DNA of 9,866 bases from Pseudomonadota bacterium (GTDB taxonomy: Bacteria > Pseudomonadota > Alphaproteobacteria > Rhizobiales > Beijerinckiaceae): NCBI GenBank assembly GCA_021812505.1, contig JAKANG010000014.1, positions 1-9,866 of the forward strand. The letters are read 5' to 3'. Below, in pieces: positions 1-7,521 of this stretch. The stretch's first letter is position 1. Every line of letters begins with the position of its first letter. The notes beneath the pieces are model-generated. The model had not been told where the DNA came from, made no database searches, and saw only the letters and a list, made by a program, of their open reading frames with translations. The position numbers were made by a program, and so were the translations under genes.

Positions 1-1728
1 GAGACACGGAGCGAACGAATGGAGCGTACGCAGGATTTCGACCGGCTGGTTCGGGTCGGCCATCGGCGTGTCCATCAGCGAGGCCTCGAAGGCGCCGATA
101 TTGCCCTGCGGATCGCGCGGAGAGCCGTTCCAGGTGGTCGGCACGACTGCCTGGTAATTCTCGATCTTCGTATCCTTGATCTTGATCCAGTGGGCGAGCG
201 CGCCGCGCGGCGCCTCGGTGAAGCCGACGCCCTTGACCTCGGACGGCCAGGTTTTCGGCTCCCACTTGTCGACATTGGCGGTCGAGCTGTCGCCGGCCTT
301 GATGTTGGCGATCAGCTTGTTCTGGAAATGCCGCATCTTGTAGGCGGCCCACTGGCTTTCCAGCGCGCGCGCAGCGGTGCGGCCAAGCGTCGAGAACAAA
401 GCGGCGGTCGGCAGGCCGAGATCCTTGAGCAGCTTGTCGACCGGCTCCTTGAATTCGGGCTTGCCCTGGGCGTAGCCGACGATCCAGCGCGCAAGCGGGC
501 CGACTTCCATCGCATGGCCCTTCCAGCGCGGCGCCTTGATCCAGGAATATTTGCCGCCCTCGTCGAGGCTCTCGATATTGGTGCGCGTGCCCTTGGTGTT
601 GGGGCCGAGCTCGTAATGCGGGTCGGTGACGCCGTCCCACGGGTGCAGGCCCTTGGTCTCGTCGGGGTATTTGTACCAGGAATGGGTCACGAATTCCTGG
701 ATCTCGTTCGGATCGCGATGATCGACCGGATGAATCTCGTTGAGATTGCCGTTGATGATCGCGCCGCGCGGCAACAGGAGGTTCGCGGGGGAATAATCAT
801 TGGCGTTTTCCGGCACGTCGCCATAGGCGAGGACCGACTTGCCCGACAGGCCGCCGCCATAGAGCCAGTCCTTGTAGAACGAGCCGATCGCCGCCACGTC
901 GGGCAGATAAACCTGATCGTTGAATTCGATCGAACGGTCGATGATCTCCGTGATGTAATTCAGGCGCTCCATATTGATCGCGCCGACGCCGCCCACGCCA
1001 TCGACATTGATCGGGCACGGCACGCCGCCGACCAGCCAGTTCGGATGCGGATTCTTGCCGCCGAAGATTGTATGGATCTTCACGATTTCCTTCTGGAAAT
1101 CGAGCGCTTCGAGATAATGCGCCACCGCCATCAGATTGGCCTCGGGCGGCAGGCGATAGGCCTTGCTGCCCCAATAGCCGTTCTTGAACGGGCCGAGTTG
1201 GCCGGAATCGACGAAGCGCTTGAGCCGGCCCTGCAGATCGCGGAAATAGCCGGGCGACGACAAAGGCCAGGGCGAGATCGACTGCGCCAGCGCCGAGGTC
1301 GCCTTGGGGTCCGCCGAAAGCGCCGAAACCACATCGACCCAGTCGAGCGCGTGAAGGTGATAGAAATGCACGATATGGTCGTGCACCTGCAGAGCGAGCT
1401 GCATCAGGTTGCGGATCGAATTGGCGTTTTCCGGAATCCTGATCTGCAGCGCGTCTTCCACGGCGCGCACCGAGGTCAGCGCGTGGGTGCCGGTGCAGAC
1501 GCCGCAGATCCGCTCGGTGAAGGCCCAGGCGTCGCGTGGGTCGCGGCCGCGCAGGATGACCTCGATGCCGCGCCACATCGTGCCGGTGGAGACGGCGTTG
1601 CGGATGACATTGTCGGAATCGACATTCACTTCGACGCGCATATGGCCTTCGATGCGCGTGACCGGATCGACGACGATCCGCTTGCCGGAAGTGTCGAGAT
1701 TGAAGCCGTTCGGTGTCTGGACGCCCAT
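1..1728 (-). CDS. hupL: Uptake [NiFe] hydrogenase large subunit (partial at 3' end)
   Basis: This is the catalytic subunit of a membrane-bound group 1 [NiFe] uptake hydrogenase, which oxidises H2 and passes electrons through HupS to the quinone pool. The window holds codons 1-576; about 20 C-terminal codons, including the second half of motif L2 and the peptide removed by the maturation protease, lie beyond base 1. Motif L1 is RICGVC, with Ni ligands Cys75 and Cys78. Glu27 (TRIEGH), Asp117 and Pro537-Arg538 (SPRD) match active-site canopy positions. Val77 and Leu125 match the residues of a normal, wide gas channel. Motif L2 begins at Cys575, but the residue two before it is Ala573 (HSFAPCL) where Asp is expected. 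The start at 1728 has a GAGGAAA ribosome site about 8 nt upstream. The gene follows hupS after 123 nt and is presumably cotranscribed with it. Confidence 0.97.
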   Translation of the reverse strand, partial: MGVQTPNGFNLDTSGKRIVVDPVTRIEGHMRVEVNVDSDNVIRNAVSTGTMWRGIEVILRGRDPRDAWAFTERICGVCTGTHALTSVRAVEDALQIRIPENANSIRNLMQLALQVHDHIVHFYHLHALDWVDVVSALSADPKATSALAQSISPWPLSSPGYFRDLQGRLKRFVDSGQLGPFKNGYWGSKAYRLPPEANLMAVAHYLEALDFQKEIVKIHTIFGGKNPHPNWLVGGVPCPINVDGVGGVGAINMERLNYITEIIDRSIEFNDQVYLPDVAAIGSFYKDWLYGGGLSGKSVLAYGDVPENANDYSPANLLLPRGAIINGNLNEIHPVDHRDPNEIQEFVTHSWYKYPDETKGLHPWDGVTDPHYELGPNTKGTRTNIESLDEGGKYSWIKAPRWKGHAMEVGPLARWIVGYAQGKPEFKEPVDKLLKDLGLPTAALFSTLGRTAARALESQWAAYKMRHFQNKLIANIKAGDSSTANVDKWEPKTWPSEVKGVGFTEAPRGALAHWIKIKDTKIENYQAVVPTTWNGSPRDPQGNIGAFEASLMDTPMADPNQPVEILRTLHSFAPCL

Positions 1729-1756
1729 GCGAGATTTCCTCGAAATTCGTAGTTAT

Positions 1757-1832
1757 GGCCGGCGGACAGAACCCGTCGCGAGACGGGCGTCCGATCGGCC
1801 GGCGGAAACGGGGGAGATCGCCTCCGCCGGCC
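1757..1832 (-). other. hupS-hupL intergenic RNA structure
   Basis: The 123-nt spacer between hupS and hupL is rich in inverted repeats. A 9-nt repeat GGCCGGCGG occurs at 1757-1765 and 1797-1805 on the plus strand, and its inverse CCGCCGGCC at 1824-1832. The inverse copy can therefore pair with either direct copy, giving alternative hairpins. A compact hairpin, CCCGTC-GCGA-GACGGG, lies at 1772-1787 inside an outer CGGAC/GTCCG stem (1763-1767 with 1789-1793). There is no T-run after these stems on the minus strand, so this looks like an mRNA processing or stability element, or a partial attenuator, rather than a terminator. Function is inferred from position only. Confidence 0.5.
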
Positions 1833-1851
1833 TTCGCATTGACGACCGCGC

Positions 1852-2943
1852 TCAGCCCTTCGGCGGCGCCTTGTCGTCGTGCTTGACCGTGACGCGCGAG
1901 ACCGCCGTGACGGCGGCATGGGCGGCGACGCCCACGCCCACCGCGCCGGCGACCGCGATGCCGACCTTGTCGGCATTGGCCTCGACGCCGAATTGCTTGA
2001 TGTTGGAGAGCCGCTCGTAGAAGGGCCCCTTGTCCCAGAACCCGTCCTCGGAACAGCCTATGCAGCCGTGGCCGGACTGGATCGGGAAGGACACGCCATT
2101 GTTCCAGCGCACGGTGGAGCAGGCGTTGTAAGTGGTCGGGCCCTTGCAGCCCATCTTGTAGAGGCAGCGGCCCTGACGGGCGTTTTCGTCGTCCCATTGC
2201 TCGACGAACTGGCCGGCGTCGAAATGCGGGCGGCGATAGCACTTGTCGTGGATGCGCTGCGAATAGAACATCTGCGGCCGGCCCTGGCGGTCGAGTTCGG
2301 GCAGCCGGCCGAAGGTCAGGATATAGGTGACGACGCCGGTCATGACCTCGGCGATCGGCGGGCAGCCCGGCACCTTGATGATCGGCTTGTCGGTGATGAC
2401 CTTGTCGATCGGCGTGGCCTGGGTCGGATTGGGCTTGGCGGCCTGGACGCAGCCCCAGGAGGCGCAGGCGCCCCAGGCGATGATCGCCTGCGCGTCGGAC
2501 GCCATTTCCTTGAGCTTTTCGACAAAGGGACGGCCGCCGTCGATGCAGAACATGCCGTCTTCATTGAGCGGCGGATTGCCCTCGACCGCGAGAATGTAAT
2601 TGCCCTTGTGCTTTTCCCGGGTCTCCTTGAGGATCGCGTCGGCCTGGAAGCCCGCCGCCGCCATGATCGTGTCGTCATAATCGAGCGAGATCATCGACAG
2701 CACGACATCCTTCACCAGAGGATGCGCCGAGCGGATGAAGCTTTCCGAGCAGCAGGTGCACTCAAGTCCGTGCATCCAGATCACCGGAACGCGCGGCTTG
2801 GTCTCCAGAGCCTGCGCGACCTTGGCCGCGCCGGTCGCGCCGAGCCCCATGCTGGCTGCGGTGAGCGAGCAGAATTTCGTGAAACTCCGGCGCGTAATCC
2901 CCTGCCGGCGAATCACATCGTAAAATGTCTCGACTACGGACAT
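1852..2943 (-). CDS. hupS: Uptake [NiFe] hydrogenase small subunit, Tat-exported, group 1d type
   Basis: This 363-residue protein carries the electron-relay Fe-S clusters of the uptake hydrogenase. A Tat motif (TRRSFTKF, Arg18-Arg19) and an Ala-rich segment end near residue 46, so the folded heterodimer is exported to the periplasm. Near the C-terminus a hydrophobic stretch (about 325-347) should anchor it to the membrane and a cytochrome b partner. The proximal cluster region has six cysteines (Cys62, Cys64, Cys65, Cys160, Cys165, Cys194), the signature of the [4Fe-3S] cluster of oxygen-tolerant group 1d enzymes. His232, Cys235, Cys260 and Cys266 fit the distal [4Fe-4S] cluster. Cys275, Cys294 and Cys297, with Pro287 in place of a fourth Cys, fit the medial [3Fe-4S] cluster. 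The ATG at 2943 was chosen because GGGGAG lies 7 nt upstream and the Tat motif is then at the usual distance; the frame is open further upstream, but those codons lie over the promoter. Confidence 0.98.
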   Translation of the reverse strand: MSVVETFYDVIRRQGITRRSFTKFCSLTAASMGLGATGAAKVAQALETKPRVPVIWMHGLECTCCSESFIRSAHPLVKDVVLSMISLDYDDTIMAAAGFQADAILKETREKHKGNYILAVEGNPPLNEDGMFCIDGGRPFVEKLKEMASDAQAIIAWGACASWGCVQAAKPNPTQATPIDKVITDKPIIKVPGCPPIAEVMTGVVTYILTFGRLPELDRQGRPQMFYSQRIHDKCYRRPHFDAGQFVEQWDDENARQGRCLYKMGCKGPTTYNACSTVRWNNGVSFPIQSGHGCIGCSEDGFWDKGPFYERLSNIKQFGVEANADKVGIAVAGAVGVGVAAHAAVTAVSRVTVKHDDKAPPKG

Positions 2944-3007
2944 GCGGCGCCTCCCCGTCCTTTCCTTCTTCACCCGACCCGATCCGGCGGGCGATTGAGG
3001 AGACTTC

Positions 3008-3023
3008 GGCAAGAAGGGCGCCA
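3008..3023 (-). promoter_or_regulatory. sigma-54 (-24/-12) promoter of hupSL
   Basis: On the minus strand the sequence reads TGGCGCCCTTCTTGCC, close to the sigma-54 consensus TGGCAC-N5-TTGCT. The invariant GG and GC dinucleotides are separated by exactly 10 nt. Transcription would start near 2997, giving a leader of about 54 nt before the hupS ATG. Hydrogenase structural operons of Rhodobacter capsulatus, Bradyrhizobium and Ralstonia are known to use sigma-54-type promoters activated by HupR/HoxA, so this fits the gene it precedes. Confidence 0.8.
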
Positions 3024-3062
3024 AGTGCGACGGAAGGTCGCATATTTTTATTATTCGTGTTA

Positions 3063-3075
3063 TTTCAATATATTA
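3063..3075. promoter_or_regulatory. Probable IHF binding site upstream of hupSL
   Basis: The plus strand reads TTTCAATATATTA, matching the IHF consensus WATCAANNNNTTR with one mismatch (T for A at position 2). It sits at about -66 to -78 relative to the predicted sigma-54 start, inside a markedly AT-rich stretch (about 3040-3090) in otherwise GC-rich DNA. This is where IHF usually bends DNA to bring an upstream-bound activator to sigma-54 polymerase. Confidence 0.6.
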
Positions 3076-3125
3076 TAAAAACATCAGGACGGCTTCGCGA
3101 AAAATATCGTCGAACCGACTGAAAA

Positions 3126-3153
3126 GTTTGTTTCCAGCCAGATGGAAGCCAAT
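3126..3153. promoter_or_regulatory. Candidate upstream activator site (HupR/HoxA-like)
   Basis: An inverted repeat TTCCA-N6-TGGAA (3132-3136 and 3143-3147), flanked by a TTG on the left and a CAA on the right, is centred about 142 bp upstream of the predicted hupS start. NtrC-family activators of hydrogenase genes bind palindromic sites at about this distance; R. capsulatus HupR is reported to use TTG-N5-CAA. The half-site spacing here differs, so the assignment rests on position and symmetry. Confidence 0.4.
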
Positions 3154-3167
3154 TTTCCTCACCCCGC

Positions 3168-3182
3168 GACGCCTAAGGCGTC
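3168..3182 (-). terminator. Hairpin at the end of the DUF1614 gene (weak terminator)
   Basis: GACGCC-TTA-GGCGTC forms a perfect 6-bp stem with a 3-nt loop starting within the TGA stop codon of the DUF1614 gene. No strong T-run follows on the minus strand (the next bases are GCGGGGTGAGG), so it may be only a weak or Rho-assisted terminator, or a 3'-end stabiliser. Confidence 0.35.
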
Positions 3183-3921
3183 AAGAAGCGCGGGAGCGTC
3201 CAGTGAATGCGTTCCGGTCGTCAGGGGGCCCTGACAGGCTCGCGAGCAGCACGGCGAGAATCCCACACAGATAGATCCCATCGAACGTGCCGGCCCCGCC
3301 GATCGAGGCGACCGGCACGCCGAGGCCCTGAAGCCTGCCGAGATTGAGGAGATCGGCGCCGATGAGCACGCCCAGGCTGCCGGCGATATAGGCCAGCGGC
3401 GCGGCTTGCCGTTGTGACAGAACAATCGCGACCAGCGCGGTGGCGACGGCGGGAACGAAAACCGGCAAGGCGACGCCCAGCCCGGGAACGGGCGTGGCAA
3501 GGCGGTGGCAGACGGCGGCGACCACGGCGGTCGCAATGACCCCCTTCGTCCAGAGCCGATGCAGAGAGAGAAGATAGAGCGACATGAAGCCGGGAATGAC
3601 CGCGCCGCCGACATTGACCGCGAGGATCGTTCCCGGCCTGTGCGCGAGGAGCGGCACCATATAATGCATGCCGTAGAAGCTGATCTCCTGCCCCGCCACG
3701 ATGTCCCGCCCGGGCAATATGCCGATGGGAATGTTGAAATAGCTGCCGACCAGCGAACCGATCAGCAGCAGATAGGCGGCGCCCGCGCTCACCCCGAGGC
3801 GCGTATAGGCGTATTTCAACACGCCGATCTGCACCAGGACGATCAGGAAGAGCAGCGACCCGATCAGCAGAGCGAAAAAGGGGAGCGCGAGAGGCAGGTA
3901 ATGCATCTGGCCTAAATTCAT
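3181..3921 (-). CDS. DUF1614 family integral membrane protein
   Basis: The 246-residue product is almost wholly hydrophobic, with roughly seven or eight predicted membrane segments. It starts with a long hydrophobic helix (about residues 9-37). The conserved C-terminal stretch GGAGTFDGIYLCGILAVLLA and the internal NVGGAVIPG motif resemble the DUF1614 (PF07758) family of unknown function. The ATG at 3921 is preceded by GGAG with a 7-nt spacer; ATG codon 6 is an alternative. The gene lies 92 nt after hupV on the same strand, with no clear promoter or terminator between, so it probably shares the hupUV transcript. It sits between the H2-sensor genes and the sigma-54 promoter of hupSL. No function is known for the family; a role in hydrogenase regulation or membrane assembly would be inference from position only. 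Confidence 0.85.
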   Translation of the reverse strand: MNLGQMHYLPLALPFFALLIGSLLFLIVLVQIGVLKYAYTRLGVSAGAAYLLLIGSLVGSYFNIPIGILPGRDIVAGQEISFYGMHYMVPLLAHRPGTILAVNVGGAVIPGFMSLYLLSLHRLWTKGVIATAVVAAVCHRLATPVPGLGVALPVFVPAVATALVAIVLSQRQAAPLAYIAGSLGVLIGADLLNLGRLQGLGVPVASIGGAGTFDGIYLCGILAVLLASLSGPPDDRNAFTGRSRAS

Positions 3922-4013
3922 TTTGGCGCTCCATGGCCGCAGGGAAAGACCCGGCGCGCGGCGAAAGACTGGCAAATGGGGTGCGGACGGACGAAACGCC
4001 AGAACGTCGAGGT

Positions 4014-5468
4014 TCAATGCGCGGTGCAGACCATGCAAGGATCGAAAGAGCGGACAACGTGCTGGATCGCCGGAGCCTTGGCGCCGGCCGCGCCGGTCTC
4101 GACCCCGACGAGCGCCTGCTCCAGCGGGCCGGGAATCCCCCGCGCGTCGCGCGGCGAGAAATTCCAGGTCGTCGGCGCCACGATCTGATAGCGTTGGATC
4201 AAGCCCTTTTCGACGCTCAGCCAATGACCGAGCGCGCCACGCGCGGCCTCGACCATCCCGATTCCGGCGCCACGAACCGGCGCGGGCGCATGTTCGGAAA
4301 AACTCTCGTTCAGCCGCAACTCCCGCGCCCAGCCTTCGGCCGCGAGCGCGAGGCGCGCGATCTCCATCACCCGCGCCACGACGCGGACGAAGACATGCGT
4401 TCCGCCCGGAATTCCTCGTCCCTTGGCGATCAGGGCGCGGATCAGCGAATCGCCCGCGACCGCCTGCCGCGCCACGGCGCCGGTTTCGGCGGGCTCGCCG
4501 GCAAGGCGCGGCGCCTTGGCCCAGGAATAGGCGTTTTCGCGCTCGGCGTTGGGCAAGGTGACAGCCTGAGCCGGATCGGCCGAATTCTCGTGCAGGAAGG
4601 AAAAGGCGACGTCCTCGCCAATGGCGCCGACCGGCAGCGCCCTCGCCTCGCCCGCGCGCGGATCGAACAGGCCGGCCGGGAACAGCGCGCCTTGCGCGCG
4701 GTGATAGGCGCCGAAAGAGATGAGGGGCAACGCCACGCGGCCGAGTTCGTCAAGCCGCAGGCTTTTCCCCAGCCGCAGGAAGGCGGCGAAATCCCCCTGC
4801 CCCTGGGCATAATCATCGAGTTGCTCGGGCGTCGCGATCGCCGCGACCTGCTCCAGCGGCGCGGCGAAGAGGGTCTTTTCCAGAAAGGCGCGGAAATCGC
4901 CGAAGATCGCGATGAGCCGCATCTTCTCGCCGAGGTCGAGCGCGCGGGTGACGCCGCCGGGCTGGATCGCCAGAGAATGCGGCCATTTGCCGGCGACCAG
5001 GCCCATGACGTGCAGCAGCCTCGCGCGCGCCGGCAAAACATCCTGCGCCGCCGCGCCGGAAACAGCTTTGAACCGCGCCGCGACCTCCGGAAACCACGCC
5101 GCATCCGCGTAGCAGGCGCGGCAAAAATCCGGCATGAAGAACAGATAGAAATGGGTCAGGTGGTCGGCGATATTTTCCGCCGCATGGGCGATATTGGCGG
5201 CGAGTTCGCCATTGGGCGGCGGCCGCGCGCCGCTGACCGCGCGCAAAGCCGCCGCCGCCGCCATGCTCTGCGACAGCGAGCAGATGCCGCAGATGCGGGG
5301 CGCGATGGTCAAGGCGTCGGCGGCGGGCCGGCCGGCCAGAATCTGCTCGAAGCCGCGATAGAGCGTGGTCGCCACCCGCGCCTCGGCGACGCGCCCCTCG
5401 GCAATGTCGAGGGTGAGTTCGAGATCGCCTTCGACGCGGTTGAACGGCCCGACGACCAGACGCGTCAT
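4014..5468 (-). CDS. hupV: Regulatory (H2-sensing) [NiFe] hydrogenase large subunit
   Basis: This 484-residue protein is the Ni-Fe active-site subunit of a cytoplasmic regulatory hydrogenase (HupV, also called HoxC). With HupU it senses H2 and, in known systems, controls a HupT/HoxJ histidine kinase. Motif L1 is RICGICS (Cys60, Cys63) and motif L2 is DPCMVCTAH (Cys478, Cys481). The protein ends exactly at the His of L2, so it lacks the C-terminal extension cleaved in catalytic hydrogenases, a hallmark of sensor types. Ile62 and Phe110 match the bulky gas-channel residues described for Ralstonia HoxC, where HupL of this window has Val and Leu; they explain oxygen insensitivity. The ATG at 5468 overlaps the hupU stop as ATGA, implying translational coupling. 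The frame is open further upstream inside hupU, but the family N-terminus (TRLVVGPFNRVEGD) begins here. Confidence 0.96.
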   Translation of the reverse strand: MTRLVVGPFNRVEGDLELTLDIAEGRVAEARVATTLYRGFEQILAGRPAADALTIAPRICGICSLSQSMAAAAALRAVSGARPPPNGELAANIAHAAENIADHLTHFYLFFMPDFCRACYADAAWFPEVAARFKAVSGAAAQDVLPARARLLHVMGLVAGKWPHSLAIQPGGVTRALDLGEKMRLIAIFGDFRAFLEKTLFAAPLEQVAAIATPEQLDDYAQGQGDFAAFLRLGKSLRLDELGRVALPLISFGAYHRAQGALFPAGLFDPRAGEARALPVGAIGEDVAFSFLHENSADPAQAVTLPNAERENAYSWAKAPRLAGEPAETGAVARQAVAGDSLIRALIAKGRGIPGGTHVFVRVVARVMEIARLALAAEGWARELRLNESFSEHAPAPVRGAGIGMVEAARGALGHWLSVEKGLIQRYQIVAPTTWNFSPRDARGIPGPLEQALVGVETGAAGAKAPAIQHVVRSFDPCMVCTAH

Positions 5469-6460
5469 TTGCCGCGTCTCGGATTTTCGACGATGCGATC
5501 GGCCTCGGCGTTTTTCCGCACCCGCTCGGGCGTCGCCGATTTGGAGAGCGCGGCAAGCGTCATGAACCAGGCCTTGGGCATGTCGAGCGGCAGGCCGACC
5601 GGAATGCCCGCGATCTTGGGCGTAACGTGGAAATTGCGGACATCCTCGAAATTGGGCGCGGTGCACGAAATGCACGCGAAGCCCGCGTGGGTGCACGAAC
5701 CGCCGCCGTTCCATGCGCGCTGGTTGCAATCGCCAATCGCCTGCGTCGCCTTGCAGCCGAGATGCTCCATCATGCAGCCGCGCTCCGACAACTCACGGGC
5801 GCTGGCCTTGAATTCATAGAATTCATTGCGCGAGCAGCCATGATGGGCGAGATGGGCGGCGAAGAATTTCGGACGGCCCAGGGCGTCAAGATCGGCGGCC
5901 GTGAGATCGTCGGTCGCCAGGGCCTGAAGCGTCTCCATGATCCATCCCGGATGAGGCGCGCAGCCCGCGACATTGATCACCGGCAGGCCCTTGCGCGAGC
6001 GATAGTCGCGCCCGAGCGCCCCGCCCGCCTCGGCGCCGTCGTAATGCAGGCCGCAGGCGTCGGTCGGGTCCGGGTCGCCGGCGGGGATGCCGCCATAGGC
6101 CGCGCAGGTTCCGACCGCCACGCAGACCTCGGCCCTGCCCGCAAGGCTGCGGGCGATGTCAAGCAGGGTGCGGCCGGAGCCGGAAAGGCGGTTGAACTTG
6201 CCGGTGCCGTTCGGACCACGCAGGATCGAGCCTTCGACGCAGAAAATGTCGAGCGGCGTCTCGCCGCTTTCGACCCGCGCGAGAATGTCGAGAACCTCCT
6301 CTCCGCTCTCCTCGCTCACGCTCGGGTGCCAGAGGAGGCGAATGCCGAAGGTCTTCAGATCTGCAAACCACCCCGACGCGCCGTGCTCCAGAACGGACAT
6401 GGTGCAGCCGCCGCAGGAGCCGGCCTGAAGCCAGAGGAGATTTTTGGGAGCGACGCTCAT
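5465..6460 (-). CDS. hupU: Regulatory (H2-sensing) [NiFe] hydrogenase small subunit
   Basis: The 331-residue product is the Fe-S subunit of the H2 sensor (HupU, also called HoxB). It has no Tat signal and no C-terminal membrane helix, so the sensor stays in the cytoplasm. The proximal cluster has only the standard four cysteines (CGGC at 16-19, Cys119, Cys167). The distal cluster region contains HHGC (206-209), Cys229 and Cys236. The medial cluster region has four cysteines (Cys245, Cys256, Cys263, Cys266), with Cys256 where the uptake enzyme HupS has Pro, which favours a [4Fe-4S] centre as reported for regulatory hydrogenases. The start at 6460 gives the typical short N-terminus before CGGC, but the bases before it (CTGTGGG) are a poor ribosome site, so translation may be weak. 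It is the first gene of the likely hupU-hupV-DUF1614 operon. Confidence 0.96.
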   Translation of the reverse strand: MSVAPKNLLWLQAGSCGGCTMSVLEHGASGWFADLKTFGIRLLWHPSVSEESGEEVLDILARVESGETPLDIFCVEGSILRGPNGTGKFNRLSGSGRTLLDIARSLAGRAEVCVAVGTCAAYGGIPAGDPDPTDACGLHYDGAEAGGALGRDYRSRKGLPVINVAGCAPHPGWIMETLQALATDDLTAADLDALGRPKFFAAHLAHHGCSRNEFYEFKASARELSERGCMMEHLGCKATQAIGDCNQRAWNGGGSCTHAGFACISCTAPNFEDVRNFHVTPKIAGIPVGLPLDMPKAWFMTLAALSKSATPERVRKNAEADRIVENPRRGK

Positions 6461-6613
6461 CCCACAGACAATCGCCGGATTTCATCTGCTTTTCAATAGG
6501 GACGCGCCTCCGACCGTGGCGGCAGGGATGAACACGGGATTGGAATCGCGCGCGCCATGCATCGCAAGGCCTCGGTTTCGATTTCGGTTTGCAGCGAAAA
6601 CGATCCCGTCACG

Positions 6614-7306
6614 TCAATCCTTGTCCGGCCGGAAATCCAGCACGTCGCGCTGATAGACTTCGTCCACTTCGGAAAAGGGCAGATTGTCCTTCGTGTAAAG
6701 CACGGCCCGATGTTCGAATAGCGCCTGCGGCGGGGCCAGCGCCGCGCTTTCCTTCGGCGCGTCGAGCGGCGCCCAGAGCATCCTGGCCTCGAAGGTCCGC
6801 CGATAGGGCTGAAGGGGCTTCACGACGCGGCCGAAAGGCGCGTCGCTCGCCTCGAGCGCCCGGTTCATTTCGGACGTCAGGCGTGAGGGAACATACCAGT
6901 TGTCCGCCTCGGAAAGCACATGCTCGCCACAGCGCAGCCGCACATGGCGGTATTTCACGGGCTCATCGGGCCCGACGTCCAGACGCGCGCGCTGGGCCGG
7001 CGAAAGCGGCTTGGCCGCAGCGCCCGGAACCGGCTCCGCGACCAGTCGGGCCTCGGCCGCGAGATGATGGGCGGCGCACCATTTCTCAAGGCTCGCCGTC
7101 GCGCTCGGGCTTGCGAGAATCTCGCCGTTGAGCGTCTGCAGCAGCGCGGTGGCCTGCCAGCGGTTCAAGGCCGTGTCCGGCCAGAGCGCCTCGGCATGTC
7201 CGGCGCCTGGGCCGGCGAACACAAGGGCCAAAAGAAAAATGGCGCCGCGCAGGCCGCGCGCCTCGCGCCCCTTTTGCCAAAATGACGAAACCATAAACGC
7301 CTTCAT
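6614..7306 (-). CDS. Exported protein of probable chorismate lyase/UTRA-like fold, function unknown
   Basis: The product has 230 residues (226 if the ATG at 7294 is used, which has AAGG five bases upstream). A basic N-terminus and a hydrophobic core (about 19-34) end in GAGHA-EA, a plausible signal-peptidase site near residue 38, so the mature protein is probably periplasmic. The mature part has a pattern seen in chorismate lyase-like proteins: a YRHVRLRCG strand (119-127), EADNWYVPSRLT (133-144), DAPFG (155-159), and a C-terminal HRAVLYTKDNLPFSEVDEVY (199-218) like the last strands of the UTRA/UbiC fold. Two cysteines (77 and 126) remain after export. True UbiC is cytoplasmic, so enzymatic chorismate cleavage is doubtful. 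It ends 153 nt before hupU on the same strand and could be read into the hydrogenase operon, but nothing shows a functional link. Confidence 0.75.
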   Translation of the reverse strand: MKAFMVSSFWQKGREARGLRGAIFLLALVFAGPGAGHAEALWPDTALNRWQATALLQTLNGEILASPSATASLEKWCAAHHLAAEARLVAEPVPGAAAKPLSPAQRARLDVGPDEPVKYRHVRLRCGEHVLSEADNWYVPSRLTSEMNRALEASDAPFGRVVKPLQPYRRTFEARMLWAPLDAPKESAALAPPQALFEHRAVLYTKDNLPFSEVDEVYQRDVLDFRPDKD

Positions 7307-7521
7307 CCGTCCGCCCCATGTTCGCGGCGCCGTCGATTCCCGCCGGACGCTGACGCATCATATCAGCCAGGCCTTCGCGCATGACTGTGCTCGCGACTCC
7401 GGACAGCCCGCCATCGGGCGTCGAGATCGAGGATCACGAAAACGGCGACCGTAACGGACTTGAGCCGGCCAACGCTAGACAGAATGGGGCTGATCTCGCC
7501 CTATATTCGCCACGGTCGCTG
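7307..7521. other. Intergenic, no gene supported
   Basis: This stretch separates the exported chorismate lyase-like gene from the structured 3' region of the 77-residue gene. It should hold the promoter of the former on the minus strand, but no convincing -35/-10 pair is visible. The open frame on the plus strand (7381-7695) runs through the terminator hairpins and resembles no family. Confidence 0.5.

Noticed and set aside
19..1752. 577-codon open frame on the plus strand opposite hupL
   Set aside because: It is antisense to a certain hydrogenase gene, is rich in Arg, Asp, His and Ala as expected from reversed GC-rich codons, and shows no family motif.
2944..3024. Extension of hupS to an upstream ATG at 3024
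   Set aside because: The added 27 residues lie over the predicted sigma-54 promoter and start, and a good ribosome site and Tat signal spacing support the ATG at 2943.
1879..3078. 399-codon open frame on the plus strand opposite hupS
   Set aside because: It is antisense to hupS and runs across the sigma-54 promoter region; composition is that of a shadow frame.
5469..5729. Extension of hupV to an upstream ATG inside hupU
   Set aside because: The added residues are a shadow of hupU, and the family N-terminus starts at the ATGA overlap.
3933..5819. 628-codon open frame on the plus strand opposite hupV and the end of hupU
   Set aside because: Long only because GC-rich reversed codons avoid stops; the minus strand carries all diagnostic hydrogenase motifs.
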